Source of the DNA: JACQFZ01 sp045810625
GTDB lineage: Bacteria; Pseudomonadota; Gammaproteobacteria; Acidiferrobacterales; Sulfurifustaceae
Assembly (NCBI GenBank): GCA_045810625.1
Contig: JBJMVQ010000069.1
Location: 9,868 to 73,867 of the forward strand
Reading direction: 5' to 3'
Length of the DNA stretch: 64,000 nt
The notes beneath the pieces are model-generated. The model was not told the origin of the DNA and did not search any database. It was given only the letters and a program-made list of their open reading frames with translations. A program made the translations under genes and the position numbers. Shown piece after piece: positions 63,627 to 64,000 of this stretch (position 1 is its first letter; each line of letters opens with the position of its first letter).

Positions 63627-64000
63627 CTATGGATCGCGACCCGGATCCGGTATCGCACGCACGGCGGCATCCGCCGGTGTCACGTCGCTTTCGTCCTTCA
63701 AGGCCACCCCGGTCAACCGACGACGCAAAGCCGCATCGATCAGCCAAACCATTTTTCTTGCCGCATCGGCGTATCCGAGACCTTCTGGACGAATATTCGA
63801 AATACAGTTGCGCTCGCTGTCGTTGCGGCCGATGCGCGGCTCGTAGGTGAGATAAACGCCGACGCTGTCGGGTGAGGAAAGCCCCGGCCGCTCGCCGATG
63901 AGAATCGCGACGATGCGCGCCCGCAGCAACTCTCCGATCTCGTCGCCTAGCGCGACACGCGCTTGCTCCGCCACGATCACCGGCGAGAATGACCAGCCGG
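63627..64000 (-). CDS. eutC: Ethanolamine ammonia-lyase small subunit, C-terminal part (5' end beyond window)
   Basis: EutC is the small subunit of the B12-dependent ethanolamine ammonia-lyase, which makes acetaldehyde and ammonia. The visible C-terminal 124 residues include EQARVALGDEIGELLRARIV, AILIGERPGLSSPDSVGVYL, TYEPRIGRNDSERNCISNIR and PEGLGYADAARKMVWLIDAA, all highly conserved in the family. The large subunit EutB would be expected upstream, off the window end. No microcompartment gene is visible. Confidence 0.93.
   Translation of the reverse strand, partial: GWSFSPVIVAEQARVALGDEIGELLRARIVAILIGERPGLSSPDSVGVYLTYEPRIGRNDSERNCISNIRPEGLGYADAARKMVWLIDAALRRRLTGVALKDESDVTPADAAVRAIPDPGRDP

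Overview
The window looks like chromosomal DNA of a GC-rich gammaproteobacterium. The left end, read on the minus strand, runs leuC-leuD-(VOC protein)-leuB-asd-fimV, with a divergent LysR regulator before leuC; this is the order known from Pseudomonas and relatives. FimV, MetH, AroC, PepN, MipA, SoxR and an OapA/M23-type peptidase all fit. The genus cannot be named from what is visible. No rRNA, tRNA, CRISPR array or intact insertion sequence was found.

Layout. 1-8.9 kb: fimV (cut by the window edge), asd, the leucine operon and its LysR gene. 8.9-14.8 kb: a large REC-GAF-PAS-GAF-GGDEF-EAL protein, aroC and an outer-membrane MipA protein. 15-18.1 kb: a TraB/GumN protein, then an overlapping pair made of a zinc metallopeptidase and an ATP-grasp ligase. 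18.5-25.8 kb: metH, a PEP mutase/isocitrate lyase relative, a secreted double-CBM6 protein, and an AhpD-like enzyme divergent from an HxlR regulator with two matching palindromes between them. 26.2-29.2 kb: an HD-GYP phosphodiesterase and a Rieske-FAD oxidoreductase. 29.6-32.4 kb: a metallophosphoesterase-cupredoxin-ECF sigma-anti-sigma operon. 32.7-43.4 kb: a mixed set with a mechanosensitive-channel-like protein, a truncated peptidase paralog, an FMN hydroxyacid dehydrogenase, a DUF4136 lipoprotein, a host-attachment-type protein, an EamA transporter, a channel-like membrane protein, a PQQ dehydrogenase, a D-2-hydroxyacid dehydrogenase and an epoxide-hydrolase-like enzyme. 43.6-55.3 kb: pepN, an EamA/LysR divergent pair, an M23 peptidase, an AhpD-like enzyme, LtrA and a hybrid histidine kinase. 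55.7-60.1 kb: a fabB remnant, a thioesterase, ABM and VOC proteins, an FMN reductase divergent from soxR, a frameshifted membrane-protein gene and a DUF4112 gene. 60.2-64 kb: a four-gene minus-strand cluster (PaaA-like diiron protein, MaoC, radical SAM, PaaI thioesterase) downstream of eutC, which is cut by the window end.

The parts most likely to hold undescribed biology are the diiron/MaoC/radical-SAM/thioesterase cluster, the metallopeptidase/ATP-grasp pair, and a 38-bp element shared by the M23 peptidase and its truncated paralog 15 kb away. Several regulatory sites can be read directly: a SoxR box in a 19-bp promoter spacer, paired HxlR-type palindromes, a LysR-type box beside a leuC promoter, and several intrinsic terminators.
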